Part shown: positions 55,121-64,000 of the stretch, piece by piece
How the letters are laid out: the number at the start of each line of letters is the position of its first letter
How positions within the stretch are numbered: position 1 is the first letter of the stretch
From: Rhodoferax sp.
Lineage (GTDB): Bacteria > Pseudomonadota > Gammaproteobacteria > Burkholderiales > Burkholderiaceae_C
Direction: 5' to 3'
Length of the DNA: 64,000 nt
Assembly: GCF_028688795.1 (NCBI RefSeq)
Contig: NZ_JAQTXM010000018.1
Location: 1 to 64,000 of the forward strand
Position numbers and translations under genes: made by a program
The notes under the pieces: model-generated
What the model saw: the letters and a program-made list of their open reading frames with translations, nothing else
The model's database searches: none
What the model was told of the DNA's origin: nothing

Positions 55121-55956
55121 AACACGCGGTGCTGCAACGCAGGCAAACGGCTGCGGCAGGCAATCAGGGCGTCAAAGTCAAAATCAGCCAGCACCACGCC
55201 AGCCTCTTGCGCCTGCTGTGCGAGCAACTTTCCCCACGGGTCAACCAGCATGGCGTGGCCCCAGGTGCGGCGCTGGTTGTCGTGCAGGCCACCTTGCGCG
55301 GCAGCCGCCACAAACGACAGGTTTTCAATGGCGCGGGCGCGCAGCAGCACCTCCCAATGTTCCTGCCCAGTGGTGTAGATAAAGGCACTGGGCACCAGCA
55401 TCAGGTGCGCCCCCGCGCTGGCATAAGCCCGGTACAACTCGGGAAAACGCAGGTCGTAACACACGCTCAAGCCAATGCGCCAGATGTGACCGTCTTTAGA
55501 AGGCAAATCAAACGTCACCGGCTGGCTACCTGCCGTGAGCACCAATGACTCGTCGTAGCGTTCCTGGCCATTGTCAAAGCGAAACAGGTGAATTTTGTCG
55601 TAGCGCGCTACGCAGGCACCCTGTGGTGAAAACACCAGGCTGCTGTTGCTGACCCGCGCCGTGACCGGGGGCGCAGCCTCACTGGCGGTCGGGCTGATCA
55701 ACGGCAGCGTGCCTCCCACCAGCCACAAGCCCAGACTGCGTGCGCTGTCAGCCAAGAATTGCTGCAGCGGACCGCTGCCATACGCCTCGCCAATGGCCAG
55801 CTTGTCAGCATCCCGCTGACCCATCAGGCAAAAGTACTCGGGCAGCACGGCCAACTCGGCGCCTTGGCGCGCCGCCAACTCAAGCAAGGCCTGGGCCTGC
55901 GCCAGGTTTACCGACACGTCCGAGCCGGACACCATCTGAATCACGGCAACTTTCAT
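55117..55956 (-). CDS. Nitrilase-family carbon-nitrogen hydrolase
   Basis: A 279-residue amidase of the nitrilase superfamily, Nit1/Nit2 branch, probably deaminated-glutathione or omega-amidase type metabolite repair. The catalytic triad is Glu40 (AVLPEYFCLMG), Lys121 (RYDKIHLFRFD) and Cys166 (LSVCYDLRFPELYR). LRARAIENLSFV and WGHAMLVDPWG are also typical. It is coupled by four-base overlaps to the large YhdP-type gene before it and to mltA after it. Confidence 0.9.
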   Translation of the reverse strand: MKVAVIQMVSGSDVSVNLAQAQALLELAARQGAELAVLPEYFCLMGQRDADKLAIGEAYGSGPLQQFLADSARSLGLWLVGGTLPLISPTASEAAPPVTARVSNSSLVFSPQGACVARYDKIHLFRFDNGQERYDESLVLTAGSQPVTFDLPSKDGHIWRIGLSVCYDLRFPELYRAYASAGAHLMLVPSAFIYTTGQEHWEVLLRARAIENLSFVAAAAQGGLHDNQRRTWGHAMLVDPWGKLLAQQAQEAGVVLADFDFDALIACRSRLPALQHRVL

Positions 55957-58900
55957 GGCGTTTTTTCCTTGGGTTGGGTGGGTGTTCGTGACACTTTGGT
56001 CACATGGGGGTCGGTCCAGCTGCCATCCACACGAAACTCCTGCGTGTTGGATTCAATCAGCGGACGGCGCAAAAACATTTGCGCCAGAAAGGTGCCTAAA
56101 CCCACAGCAGGGTTGATCACCGTCGCTATCAATGAGGCCGTGCCAGCGTTGATTTCCGGCACCACCACCACCTTTAAATCCTGCGTTTCATTGGCAATGT
56201 CGGCCCGGCCTTCCATCAACACGGCGGCATTCACGCCTTTCATCTGCAGGTTGTTGGTGTAAGCAATGCCGTGGTCCACGGTGACATCGCCGCGCAAAAA
56301 GTCAAAGGCAAAACCGTCGCTGAAAACGTCGCGAAAATCCAGCGTCAGGCGCCGCGGCAAAGACTGCAGGCTCAACACACCAAACAGCTTGGCAATGCCC
56401 GGGTCAGCCTTGAGGAACTGGCCCGAGGCCACGTTGACAGAGAAGGCGCCGCCCAGCGTCGGGTAATCCAGCTTCAGGGGCGAGCCCATCCAGGCCACCT
56501 GACCTTCCAGATTGCCACTGGCCCGGCGCACCACGTCTTTCATGCCAAAACGCGCCAGCAGCGCGCCGCCGTTGACAATATCCAGCTTGAAATTCAGCAC
56601 GGTGCGCCGGCGCTCCACAGAGGCCGGGCTGCTGATGGCTGCACTTTGCGCATTCAGGCGCGCCCAGTTGCCACTGGCCACCAGCGTCGCTTCTGGCACA
56701 CTCAGGTTGAACTTGTTCAAGCGCCATTCACGCACACCCGCCGCCCCGCTGCTGCTGGCCATGCGGTTGATGGCCTCCACCTCAAGGCGGCCAAAACGTT
56801 TGCCGCGCAACTCCAGGTCATCCACCACAATGTCCAGCGCCGGGATACTGGCTGGCTGGGCATCCAGCAGCGCCTCCACATCAGACTCGGCCGAGGGCGC
56901 AATCGTCAAGCGAGCCAGCCGCGCGTAAACCCGGCCAGCGCCGTTGATCGTGTTGCCGTCCGATCCCTGGCGGTACTCCAGGTAGCCATTGAGTTCGGTG
57001 GCATTCAAGTTGGCGCGCCACAAGGTACCGTCGCGGCTGCCACCAATCACCATCTGGTTGAATTGGCGCCCGCCAAACGTCAAGGCATCTGCGCGTATCG
57101 CCAAGGTGGCGGGCAAATACGCCAGCGCCTGACTGAAGTCACTGGAGGCCGAGACATTCGCGGGAACAGACGCAGCGGCTGGTGAAAGTGATGCACCGGC
57201 CACCTGTGACAACGCGTCTTGCCACGCATCCACATTGAAACGGGGCAGCTTGATGCTGGCGCTGACGCCTTGTGCCAACAGCGGCACGGCTTCCTGAGCA
57301 TCCAGCCCGATCCCAATGGCGCCGCGCAACACGCGTGGCGTTTCGCCCGACACATCGCGCTCGTACACCGCACTGCCGAGCTGGCCCACGCTCAGGCTCA
57401 GGCGGTCACTCACTGGCATGGCGGGCCCGCCAGCTTGCGCCAATCCATTCAACAACTCGGTCTGCAGGCGCAGAGAAAGCGCAGTGACAGCGCCTTTTTG
57501 CAACGGGTCAGGCAGGGTCAAGGCCATGCCTTGCAGGTTGCTTTGCACCAGCAACTCGGGCACACCCTTGCGAAAACCTAGCGTGGCACTATAGGCAGCG
57601 CTGCCACTGGCCTGGCGCGCAAGACGGGCAACAAATCCAAGCTCGGTCGCCTGGCGCAGACCCTCGGCGCTAGCCGTGCCGGTGGCCCGAATCAACGTGG
57701 GCGTGGCACGCGTGGTGTCGCCACCTGGGGCCAACACCAAACCGCCCTCAAGGCGTGCATCGCCGCCCAACATGCGGGCCTGCACACCCGTCAGGGTGAA
57801 GCCGGTCTGGCTGAAGTTGATGGCCCCACGGGCGTTGAAGAGCTTGGGACTATCGGGCGTGACGTGCACGTCGTTGCCCGCCAGCACCACGCTGCCCTGC
57901 ACCGTGGATTTGTCCAGTTGCGCAATCGGCAGCGCCAGTTTGAGCTTGATGTCGGCGTCACCGCTGGTCACGGTGCGCGCCAGGGCATGGCCAATCAAGC
58001 CGCCAATCGGTGAGCCATTGATCACCCGCAAAGCATCGGGCAGCAGCCCCTTGAAGTCGGCGTCCACGACGACCGTGGTTTTGTTCAAGTCGGCGATGGT
58101 CACATTGGCTTTGATCACCTGCACTGCGGGTGCCTCGGCCAGCTTGGCACGGGCGTCTTTCACATGCAGCTGCATGCGGTCAATTACCAGTTCGCCACTG
58201 AGCCCGGTCAAGGTGGGCCACGGCAGTTCTTGCGGCTCCTGCAGCGCGGTCGGCACAAAGGCCATGGCTGCATCTTTCACATCGGCGCTGATTCTGAAAC
58301 TGCCCTGGCGCGGGTCAATCGTTGGCAACTGGTCGATGTCACCCCTGATGGCAAAACGCACATTGCTGGCGCCGCCTGCTGTGATGGCGTTCTTGACATA
58401 GTCGCGCGCTGCCTGGTCGATCACCAGCGGCAAATAACGGTGCACCCGAGTGCCATTGGCGCGGCTGAGCGTGGCCTGCAGGTCCAGCACCCCCGGAAAC
58501 CGGCTGCGACTGGCTGACTTGGCGGGGTCAGAGGTTTCCCATTTGATTTGCGCCTGACCCTGGGCGTCGGCGTTGACAAAACTCACATCCGAGAGCTGCA
58601 CAGCGATGCGCTCATCCTTGAGCTGCCAGCGCGCCTGCGCAGTGAGCTGCGCCACATCCACCAGGCTGTCCTGAAAAACGCTGGGCAAGTCCACCGCGCC
58701 CTGGTCAATGCGCACACCGGCCCGTCCAGACTTCTGGTCCAGATCAAAGTCGACACTCAAGCCCCGAACCCCCGGCGCTTGCGCCACCGCGGCCCATTCA
58801 AGCTGGCTGAACTTACCCTTGGCGGTGTAGCTTTTCGGCGCACTCAGCGGTCCCTGCCAGGTCAGGGCCAATTGCTCGCCCACACCTTTAGGCGCGTATC

Positions 58901-60059
58901 GCAGCAGAAGTTCACGCACCTCGGCTTCTACGGGGATGCGTTGAACCACTTGAGCCAACGCCGCCAGATCAAGCTTGTCTGCGCGCAACTCGCCCCGCGC
59001 CGGTATCTGGCCTTCACCCCGCATGAACAGCACCTGCACGTTGCTGCCGGGCCAGCGCAATCCGTCCGCGGCTTCAAACGCCAGGTTTTGAGTGGTCACC
59101 TCAAAACCCCCGGCCAGCAAACGCCCGCCGACACGCCCCTGCACTTGCTGCAGCGCCAAGGGCTGCAAATCTTTGGCCAAGGTCACGTTCACCTGCGCCA
59201 GCGCCACGTCGGCCACCGCGCCGGTGGCGACACCCTGACTGACATCAACCCAAGCCCGCAAGGCACCCCGACCCTGGCTGACATCGACACCCAAATTGAC
59301 ATACCGGCGCAATTCGGACAAATCGACCCGCTCAAACGCCGCATAGAGTTGACCCTCCCAAGTCTGCCAGCGTCCGTTTTGCCGGGAAAGCAAGGGCTGC
59401 ATAAAGCGCCCGCGCACGCTCAAGCGCTCCCCCCAGGCTTGCGGCGGCGTGGCGTCCAGCCGCATGTCATGGTGCCGCCCCCGGTTGCGCACCACCGCCT
59501 TCACGTCTTGCAGCACCACTGGCTCCAGTCCGCGTTGCTCGTCGGTCCAGCGCACCACGCCGCCGTGCAGCACAAATTCAATCTGTGAAAAAAACCAGTC
59601 CAGCGCAGCGAAATCTGCGCCGCCGGTGTCGGTCACGTCCAGTCCAGCCACGGTGATGCGGCCATCGGGCAGGCGCCGCACATCGAGTTTAGGTTGGTCA
59701 ATGTAGACCTGCTCAAACCCCAGGCGCCACAAGGAACGCGGAGAAATCGCCACCAGCACGCGCGGCAGGCTTAACGCCACCCGACCCTGGGCGTCCATTA
59801 GCGTCACGTCGGTCAGTTCAAACGACGGCACCATGCCGTTGGATTGAGCAACGATGGCCCCCACGCGTACCGGTACACCCAGGGCGCGCGAGGCCTGCGC
59901 TTCGAGCTGTGGGCGAAATTGATCGATTCGCGGCACAATCCACCAGTGCAGCGCCCCCCAAACCAGCCCCAACAGCAGCCAAGCCAAGACCACCATACCC
60001 AGCAGCCAGCGGGTCAGACCGGACCAGGTTTTCAGCAGTTTGGAGGGAAGGAGCGACAC
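55953..60059 (-). CDS. YhdP-family AsmA-like transport protein
   Basis: A giant protein of about 1368 residues, the YhdP/TIGR02099 type. One N-terminal membrane helix (LLGMVVLAWLLLGLVWGAL) is followed by a very long, beta-rich periplasmic region and a C-terminal AsmA-like part (VASGQFLKADPGIAKLFGVL, LTLDFRDVFSDGFAFD). YhdP of E. coli helps carry phospholipids between the inner and outer membranes. The start is uncertain: GTG at 60059 or TTG at 60068; there is no ATG upstream of residue 25. Its start lies about 30 bases from the divergent glnE start. Confidence 0.88.
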   Translation of the reverse strand: MSLLPSKLLKTWSGLTRWLLGMVVLAWLLLGLVWGALHWWIVPRIDQFRPQLEAQASRALGVPVRVGAIVAQSNGMVPSFELTDVTLMDAQGRVALSLPRVLVAISPRSLWRLGFEQVYIDQPKLDVRRLPDGRITVAGLDVTDTGGADFAALDWFFSQIEFVLHGGVVRWTDEQRGLEPVVLQDVKAVVRNRGRHHDMRLDATPPQAWGERLSVRGRFMQPLLSRQNGRWQTWEGQLYAAFERVDLSELRRYVNLGVDVSQGRGALRAWVDVSQGVATGAVADVALAQVNVTLAKDLQPLALQQVQGRVGGRLLAGGFEVTTQNLAFEAADGLRWPGSNVQVLFMRGEGQIPARGELRADKLDLAALAQVVQRIPVEAEVRELLLRYAPKGVGEQLALTWQGPLSAPKSYTAKGKFSQLEWAAVAQAPGVRGLSVDFDLDQKSGRAGVRIDQGAVDLPSVFQDSLVDVAQLTAQARWQLKDERIAVQLSDVSFVNADAQGQAQIKWETSDPAKSASRSRFPGVLDLQATLSRANGTRVHRYLPLVIDQAARDYVKNAITAGGASNVRFAIRGDIDQLPTIDPRQGSFRISADVKDAAMAFVPTALQEPQELPWPTLTGLSGELVIDRMQLHVKDARAKLAEAPAVQVIKANVTIADLNKTTVVVDADFKGLLPDALRVINGSPIGGLIGHALARTVTSGDADIKLKLALPIAQLDKSTVQGSVVLAGNDVHVTPDSPKLFNARGAINFSQTGFTLTGVQARMLGGDARLEGGLVLAPGGDTTRATPTLIRATGTASAEGLRQATELGFVARLARQASGSAAYSATLGFRKGVPELLVQSNLQGMALTLPDPLQKGAVTALSLRLQTELLNGLAQAGGPAMPVSDRLSLSVGQLGSAVYERDVSGETPRVLRGAIGIGLDAQEAVPLLAQGVSASIKLPRFNVDAWQDALSQVAGASLSPAAASVPANVSASSDFSQALAYLPATLAIRADALTFGGRQFNQMVIGGSRDGTLWRANLNATELNGYLEYRQGSDGNTINGAGRVYARLARLTIAPSAESDVEALLDAQPASIPALDIVVDDLELRGKRFGRLEVEAINRMASSSGAAGVREWRLNKFNLSVPEATLVASGNWARLNAQSAAISSPASVERRRTVLNFKLDIVNGGALLARFGMKDVVRRASGNLEGQVAWMGSPLKLDYPTLGGAFSVNVASGQFLKADPGIAKLFGVLSLQSLPRRLTLDFRDVFSDGFAFDFLRGDVTVDHGIAYTNNLQMKGVNAAVLMEGRADIANETQDLKVVVVPEINAGTASLIATVINPAVGLGTFLAQMFLRRPLIESNTQEFRVDGSWTDPHVTKVSRTPTQPKEKTP

Positions 60060-60091
60060 ATTGATCAAAACGTAGTGGTTAAAGCAGAATT

Positions 60092-62845
60092 ATGACCGGC
60101 CCCTTCGCACTCCATTCCCGATTTGCCCAGCGTATTCACCGCCGTTACGAGGGCCAATTGCACGTCCTTCCGCCCGGCACGCCTGGCCCCACCCTGCTCA
60201 AAGCCAGCTTTGACACGCTCAAGGCGCAAGGGCAAAACAGCGCCAACGCGCTGCGCATCACCCGCCAGCTGGTGATCGAGCGTTTGATGCAGCTGGACTG
60301 CGAACAACAACTTCCGTTGGCCGACGTGACCCAGGCCATGACCGATCTGGCCGAGTTTGCGCTCAATGAAGCCCTGACCGAAGCCCAGGCCGCAATGGAC
60401 GCAACCCACGGTGCGCCCCTGACGGCCTCAGGCCAGCGAGCCCAGCTGTGGATCGTCGGCATGGGCAAACTCGGCGCACGTGAGCTCAATGTATCAAGCG
60501 ACATTGACCTGATTTATGTCTACGACGAGGACGGCGACACCACCGGGGTCGAGCTTGGGCGTGGCCGCATCACCAACCACGAGTACTTTGGCAAAGTGGT
60601 GCGTGCCGTCTACGCGCTGGTGGGCGACACAACCGAGCACGGCTTTGTTTTCCGGGTCGACCTAGCGCTTCGGCCCAACGGCAACTCAGGGCCAGCCGCC
60701 GTGTCGCTTGACGCACTGGAAGAGTATTTGCATGTGCAGGGCCGTGAATGGGAGCGTTTTGCCTGGCTGAAGAGCCGGGTGGTGGCGCCCACCGAGAGCG
60801 TCACCAGTGGCGCCATTCTGGCCCTGCGCCAAGTCGTGATGCCCTTTGTGTTCAGGCGCTACCTGGACTACAGCGTGTTCGATTCCTTGCGCGTGCTGCA
60901 TCGGCAAATTCGCGAACACGCTTCTCGACGCAGTGCCGGTCACCCCGAGCGCGCCAATGACGTGAAGCTCTCGCGCGGTGGCATCCGCGAGATCGAGTTC
61001 ACCGTGCAGTTGCTGCAAGTGGTGCGCGGCGGCCAGTTTCCCGAACTGCGCACGCGCCCCACCTTGAGCGCCTTGCCGCGCCTGGTGCGCGCCGGGCTGA
61101 TGCAGGCGCCAGCCGCCGAAGGCCTGGCCAAGGCCTACGTCTTCCTGCGCCAGCTTGAACACCGCATTCAGTACCTGGACGACCAGCAAACGCATGTGCT
61201 GCCCACGCAAGACCAAGACCTCAGCTGGATCGCCCAGACCATGGGTTTTGAGACCTCGCAACAACTGCTCAGCCAGCTCGATGCCCACCGCGAACTGGTG
61301 GCGCAAGAATTCGACAAACTGCTGGGTGGCCCCGAGCCCGAGTGCAAAGGCTGCCAGAACGGCAAGCCCGCCAATGCCAACGGCACCATGGAAGACCTGC
61401 TGCCACAACTCGGTGACACGCTACGCCAACGCCTGGACACCTGGCGTGACAACCCGCGCATCCTGGCGCTCCGCGACGAGGCGCGTGCGCGCCTGATGCG
61501 GCTGCTGTCGCGCACCGCGCAATGGGTCAAGGAAGGTGTCGCGAGCGAAGCTGCCGCCGTGCGCCTGGTGGACTGGGTCGAGCCCCTGCTGCGCCGCGAA
61601 AGCTACCTGGCGTTGCTGCTGGAGCGCCCCAACGTGCATGAACGCCTTCTGCGTCTGTTGGGGGCAGCCCGCTGGCCGGCCAAATACCTGATGCTGCACC
61701 CTGGCGTGATTGACGAACTGGCTGCTTCCGACATCTTTTTTGAACGTTTCAACGCAGAAGAGTTTGAAGCCGACCTGGACCACCGCCGCAATGCACTCAA
61801 AGGCACTGGCGAGGACGACGACGAAGCCCTGCTGAACCTGTTGCGCCGTGCCCACCACGCCGAGGTGTTTCGCACCCTGGCACGCGATGTGGAAGGCAAG
61901 CTCACGGTTGAAGAAGTGGCCGATGACCTGAGCGCGCTGGCCGACGCCGTGTTGCGCGTCACCACCCGGTGGTGTTGGTCGCTGCTGAAAAAAGCGCACC
62001 GCGAGCAGCCCCGCTTTGGCATCATTGCCTACGGCAAGTTGGGTGGCAAAGAGCTCGGCTACGGCAGCGACCTGGACATTGTGTTCGTCTATGACGACGA
62101 CGATGAAAATGCGCCCGAAGCCTACGCCGCCCTGGTGCGCAAGCTCATCAACTGGCTCACGGTAAAAACCGGCGAAGGTGACCTGTATGAGATTGACACC
62201 GCGCTGCGGCCCAATGGCAACGCCGGCCTGCTGATCACCAGCTTTGCTTCTTATGCCAACTACCAACAACAGCGCGGCTCCAACACCGCTTGGACCTGGG
62301 AGCACCAGGCCATGACACGGGCACGCTGCGTGCTGGGTGATGCTGCCCTGCGCGAGCGCTTTGACGCCGTGCGCCTGGCGGTAATCACCGCGCCACGCGA
62401 CTCAAGTAGCCTGCGCCAAGAGATTGCCGCGATGCGCGAACGCATGGCCCATGCGCATCCGGAAAAACCTGGCAAATTCGACATCAAATACAGCCCGGGC
62501 GGCATGATTGACGCCGAGTTTGTGATGCAGTTTCTGGTGCTGTCACAGGCCGCTAGCCACCCGGAGTTGCTGGCCAACGCTGGCAACATTGCCCTGCTCG
62601 AACGTGCCCAAGCGCTTGGCCTGTTGCCTGACGGCGTGGGCCACGCAGCGGCCAGCGCCTACCGCATCATGCGCCAAATGCAACACAAAGCCCGCCTGGA
62701 CGAAGCGCCCATCCATGTGGCGCCTGAACAGCTGCAGGCCGAGTGCAACGCCATCCTGACGCTCTGGCACACTGTGTTTACGCTTGGCGAACAGTCAGGT
62801 CAGCCAGGCCAGCCAGTTACAGACACACACACCGTTTCACCTTAA
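60092..62845 (+). CDS. glnE: Glutamine synthetase adenylyltransferase / adenylyl-removing enzyme
   Basis: The 917-residue bifunctional GlnE attaches and removes AMP on glutamine synthetase according to PII state. The N-terminal removing domain has the nucleotidyltransferase motif GMGKLGARELNVSSDIDLIY (about 124-143); the C-terminal adenylylating domain has IAYGKLGGKELGYGSDLDIV (about 645-665) with DDDDE. Helical GlnD_UR-like stretches separate the domains. The ATG at 60092 has no strong ribosome-binding site. Length is slightly below the E. coli protein. Nothing else for nitrogen control is in view. Confidence 0.95.
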   Translation: MTGPFALHSRFAQRIHRRYEGQLHVLPPGTPGPTLLKASFDTLKAQGQNSANALRITRQLVIERLMQLDCEQQLPLADVTQAMTDLAEFALNEALTEAQAAMDATHGAPLTASGQRAQLWIVGMGKLGARELNVSSDIDLIYVYDEDGDTTGVELGRGRITNHEYFGKVVRAVYALVGDTTEHGFVFRVDLALRPNGNSGPAAVSLDALEEYLHVQGREWERFAWLKSRVVAPTESVTSGAILALRQVVMPFVFRRYLDYSVFDSLRVLHRQIREHASRRSAGHPERANDVKLSRGGIREIEFTVQLLQVVRGGQFPELRTRPTLSALPRLVRAGLMQAPAAEGLAKAYVFLRQLEHRIQYLDDQQTHVLPTQDQDLSWIAQTMGFETSQQLLSQLDAHRELVAQEFDKLLGGPEPECKGCQNGKPANANGTMEDLLPQLGDTLRQRLDTWRDNPRILALRDEARARLMRLLSRTAQWVKEGVASEAAAVRLVDWVEPLLRRESYLALLLERPNVHERLLRLLGAARWPAKYLMLHPGVIDELAASDIFFERFNAEEFEADLDHRRNALKGTGEDDDEALLNLLRRAHHAEVFRTLARDVEGKLTVEEVADDLSALADAVLRVTTRWCWSLLKKAHREQPRFGIIAYGKLGGKELGYGSDLDIVFVYDDDDENAPEAYAALVRKLINWLTVKTGEGDLYEIDTALRPNGNAGLLITSFASYANYQQQRGSNTAWTWEHQAMTRARCVLGDAALRERFDAVRLAVITAPRDSSSLRQEIAAMRERMAHAHPEKPGKFDIKYSPGGMIDAEFVMQFLVLSQAASHPELLANAGNIALLERAQALGLLPDGVGHAAASAYRIMRQMQHKARLDEAPIHVAPEQLQAECNAILTLWHTVFTLGEQSGQPGQPVTDTHTVSP

Positions 62846-62873
62846 CCCCCGACCTGTCACGCACACTATTTCA

Positions 62874-63344
62874 ATGAATAAAATCTTCCTGCTCACGCTC
62901 ATCGCCGCAGTTACGACACTCACGGCCTGCAGCGACCGCGTCAAAGACACCCACCCGCAACAAGTCTTGACCAAGCGCCTGGCCATCTTCAAGAAATTCA
63001 CCAAAGCACTGGAGCCCATGGGCATGGTGGCACGCGACCGGCAAGACTATGTCAGGGTCGAGTTCATGGCCAATGCGCAAGCCCTGCAAGAACTCTCAAC
63101 CCAGCCCTGGGCCTATTTCACCGCCGACGGCAATTACCCGCCCACCCGCGCCAAGCCCGAAGTCTGGAGCAAGGCCGGTGAATTTAAACAGGCTCAGGAC
63201 AGCTATCTGGCGGCCGTGAACAAACTGGTGGACGTGTCAGGAAACGCCGACATGCCGGCCATTCGCGACAGCGTCGATGCCGTGCAAAAAAGCTGTAAGA
63301 GCTGCCACGACAAGTTTCGCAATGAGACTGCCAGCAGCAACTAA
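62874..63344 (+). CDS. Cytochrome c'-like lipoprotein (class II)
   Basis: A 156-residue exported protein. The signal peptide ends in LTAC (lipobox, Cys19), suggesting membrane anchoring. The single heme motif CKSCH (Cys141, Cys144, His145) is close to the C-terminus, followed by DKFR, which is the class II cytochrome c' arrangement; the body is helical. Such proteins bind NO or transfer electrons. The start ATG at 62874 is preferred to an in-frame ATG inside glnE at 62784. It lies 28 bases after glnE. Confidence 0.85.
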   Translation: MNKIFLLTLIAAVTTLTACSDRVKDTHPQQVLTKRLAIFKKFTKALEPMGMVARDRQDYVRVEFMANAQALQELSTQPWAYFTADGNYPPTRAKPEVWSKAGEFKQAQDSYLAAVNKLVDVSGNADMPAIRDSVDAVQKSCKSCHDKFRNETASSN

Positions 63345-63362
63345 GCGGGCCGGGCCCAAGCA

Positions 63363-64000
63363 CTAATCTGATGCAACAGGCGCAAGCCAGCGCACCGTAA
63401 ACTCATCTGCACTGACGGCACGTCCAAACAAATAGCCTTGCCCCAGCTCAGCCCCCAACGCTGCCAAATGCGCCCGCTGGGCCTCTTGCTCAATGCCTTC
63501 CGCCACCAGCGTGTGTCCCAGGTTGTGCGCCATGTCCACAATGGTTTGCACCAACACGGCATCGTTCTCGTTGGCCAGCATGCCGCTGACAAAACTCCGG
63601 TCAATCTTGATCACCGACACCGGCAATTGGCGCAGGTAAGCCAGGCTGGAGTAACCTGTGCCGAAGTCGTCGATCGACACCTCCACGCCCATGGCGCGCA
63701 ACTCGTCAAGGCGCGCCAACTGCTCCGGTGTATGTTGCAACAAGGCGTCCTCGGTGATCTCAAGTTCAAGCGCACTGGCGCTGACCCGGTGCGTCTGCAG
63801 CACCTGCTGCAACTGCGCCAGCATGTCGGGGCGCTGCAGGTCGGCCACATTCTGGTTCACCGACAAGCGCCACGGAGAGCGCCACAGGCCAGCCGCCACC
63901 CAATCGCCCAGCTGACGCAAGGCCTCATTCATCACCCAGTGGTCTAACGCCACCAGCAGACCGCATTTTTCCGCCACACCGATGAATTCACCAGGCAACA
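63363..64000 (-). CDS. EAL-domain protein, C-terminal part (cut by window edge)
   Basis: About 212 residues of a c-di-GMP phosphodiesterase-type EAL domain reading leftward; the N-terminal part, including the EAL motif itself, is outside the window. Visible motifs are LELEITED, IDDFGTGYSSLAYLRQLP with the conserved metal-binding aspartates, VIKIDRSFV and AEGIEQEAQ. All the catalytic residues expected in this half are kept, so the domain could be active. Whether GGDEF, PAS or membrane domains precede it cannot be seen. The stop is 18 bases from the convergent cytochrome gene. Confidence 0.92.
   Translation of the reverse strand, partial: LPGEFIGVAEKCGLLVALDHWVMNEALRQLGDWVAAGLWRSPWRLSVNQNVADLQRPDMLAQLQQVLQTHRVSASALELEITEDALLQHTPEQLARLDELRAMGVEVSIDDFGTGYSSLAYLRQLPVSVIKIDRSFVSGMLANENDAVLVQTIVDMAHNLGHTLVAEGIEQEAQRAHLAALGAELGQGYLFGRAVSADEFTVRWLAPVASD

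Overview
The window looks like chromosomal DNA of a betaproteobacterium of the order Burkholderiales, most likely a Comamonadaceae member close to Rhodoferax or Polaromonas. This is inferred from GC-rich codon use, the gene order def-fmt next to lysM-dprA-smg, a DUF1631 gene beside secF, and a leucine-catabolism carboxylase cluster. I saw no rRNA, tRNA, CRISPR array, phage or transposase gene. The longest stretch without a gene is about 250 bases.

Layout. 1-152: 5' end of rplM, reading left. 365-1291: rlmJ. 1304-9736: a leftward, tightly packed block for the lower leucine/isovalerate pathway (methylcrotonyl-CoA carboxylase beta and alpha, methylglutaconyl-CoA hydratase, HMG-CoA lyase) with DinB, GhrA, YbaK, DUF1289 and DsbA-like genes, and a divergent AraC-type regulator at 9890. 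10968-15078: HAD phosphatase, rhodanese, and the TrkA/TrkH potassium uptake pair. 15105-15290: a decayed PAS/chemoreceptor fragment. 15332-16462: acyl-CoA dehydrogenase.

16507-37351 is a 21-kb chemosensory cluster read leftward. In transcription order it holds an HPt protein, a response regulator, a receptor with a C-terminal Cache-like domain, a CheZ-like protein, CheY, STAS, CheA, CheW, a receptor, a PAS protein, a CZB-type receptor, CheV, two more receptors, CheR, CheD and CheB. A second cheV lies at 52926. No flagellar or pilus genes are in view, so the output is unknown. Three receptors end in the same aromatic pentapeptide, which resembles a CheR tether.

37452-45712: azlD, azlC, fmt, def (leftward); a LysM protein, dprA, smg (rightward); DUF1631. 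45724-49038: secF, secD, yajC. 49185-52745: a large fused 2-oxoacid:ferredoxin oxidoreductase. 52926-60059: cheV, mltA, a nitrilase-family amidase and a YhdP-type AsmA-like protein. 60092-64000: glnE, a cytochrome c'-like lipoprotein and the end of an EAL-domain protein.

The most striking signal is a dispersed, AT-rich element of about 60 bp present 13 times. It consists of a small palindrome (GCTAT-N7-ATAGC), a conserved (G/A)CGC, and a second block GGGCTAGAGGCC. The distance TAGCT-N19-GGGCTA is exactly the same in all 13 copies, on either strand. Three copies are intergenic. Ten lie inside coding sequence, all in frame, including dprA (twice), cheB, fmt, both carboxylase subunits, an AraC regulator, the 2-oxoacid oxidoreductase, cheA (degenerate) and the N-terminus of a DUF1289 protein. 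They tend to fall in linkers, at domain edges, or at translation starts. This is reminiscent of protein-coding palindromic elements known from Rickettsia, but I do not recognise this family by name.
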